Origin: Gemmobacter sp.
GTDB lineage: Bacteria; Pseudomonadota; Alphaproteobacteria; Rhodobacterales; Rhodobacteraceae
Reading direction: 5' to 3'
Assembly (NCBI GenBank): GCA_003509785.1
Contig: DOMY01000065.1
Location: forward strand, 1-6,709
Length of the DNA: 6,709 nucleotides
Shown: piece by piece, positions 6,588-6,709 of the stretch
Numbering within the stretch: the stretch's first letter is position 1
How the letters are laid out: each line of letters begins with the position of its first letter
The notes under the pieces: model-generated
The model's database searches: none
Told to the model about the DNA's origin: nothing
What the model saw: only the letters and a program-made list of their open reading frames with translations
Translations under genes and position numbers: made by a program

Positions 6588-6709
6588 TCAGGCCAGCATG
6601 CAGACGGCGCGGGCGCCGAGATCGCCATGACACCGGGCGCCAGCGCTGCGGCGCTGGTTGAGCGATCGGGCCTCGCACCGGGCATCAGCGAGGCGCTGGC
6701 GCTCCGGGT
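6588..6709 (-). CDS. Possible 3' end of an upstream phage gene (partial, uncertain)
   Basis: A minus-strand frame open from the window edge ends at TGA 6590-6588, two bases before the DUF1320 start. This repeats the TGA-CC-ATG spacing of two other junctions in the operon, which is the main support. The visible 39 residues are rich in Arg and Ala, with three Cys, and end VCMLA. I recognise no family. A second minus-strand frame that ends inside the DUF1320 gene and a plus-strand frame are also stop-free here, and composition does not separate them clearly. In related prophages this place holds the gene after the major capsid protein. Confidence 0.38.
   Translation of the reverse strand, partial: PERQRLADARCEARSLNQRRSAGARCHGDLGARAVCMLA

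Noticed and set aside
6163..6678. Longer version of the DUF1320 gene starting at GTG 6678
   Set aside because: The extra 31 residues are Arg/Pro/Trp-rich and unlike the family N terminus, which begins at MAYASLEDL.
1..6709. Defence system, CRISPR array, insertion sequence, RNA gene or promoter hidden in the tail block
   Set aside because: Coding is nearly continuous on one strand, with no regular repeats, no terminal inverted repeats, no terminator-like hairpin with T-run and no credible promoter gap.

Overview
This window is part of the tail-building operon of a tailed phage with a long, probably non-contractile (siphovirus-like) tail, most likely a prophage in a GC-rich bacterium. Codons end mostly in G or C, and the gene set resembles tail blocks in proteobacterial prophages. 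I lean towards an alphaproteobacterium such as a sphingomonad or rhodobacterial host, but nothing here fixes the taxon. No integrase, attachment site, tRNA, rRNA, CRISPR array, insertion sequence or terminator is visible.

Every gene I can support lies on the minus strand, so transcription runs from position 6709 down to 1. In that order: the end of an uncertain upstream reading frame (6709-6588); a DUF1320/gp436-family head-tail connector protein (6585-6163); a Gp37/DUF1834-like protein, probably the tail terminator or completion protein (6166-5735); a 54-residue charged protein of unknown function (5732-5568); the tail tube protein (5565-4630); a tail assembly chaperone pair made from one start by a predicted -1 ribosomal frameshift, short form 4581-4207 and long form 4581-3842; and a very large tape measure protein that starts at 3845 and is still open at position 1. 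The tape measure frame fills more than half the window and reads 1281 codons without a stop.

The genes are packed tightly. Two junctions are ATGA overlaps and three are TGA-CC-ATG. The only visible gap is 48 bases, between the tail tube and chaperone genes. This points to one translationally coupled transcript whose promoter lies beyond the right edge. In the working model the connector and terminator proteins finish the head-proximal end, the chaperone short and long forms load tube subunits onto the tape measure, and the tube polymerises to the length the tape measure sets.

The two most informative details are a complete lambda G/GT-style frameshift signal (slippery heptamer GGGAAAC, immediate stop, 5-base spacer, strong hairpin) and a tail-lysozyme-like domain inside the C-terminal third of the tape measure, which would let the tail tip cut peptidoglycan during DNA entry. 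I see no sign of a defence system or other new type of system; this is a well-ordered phage tail module.
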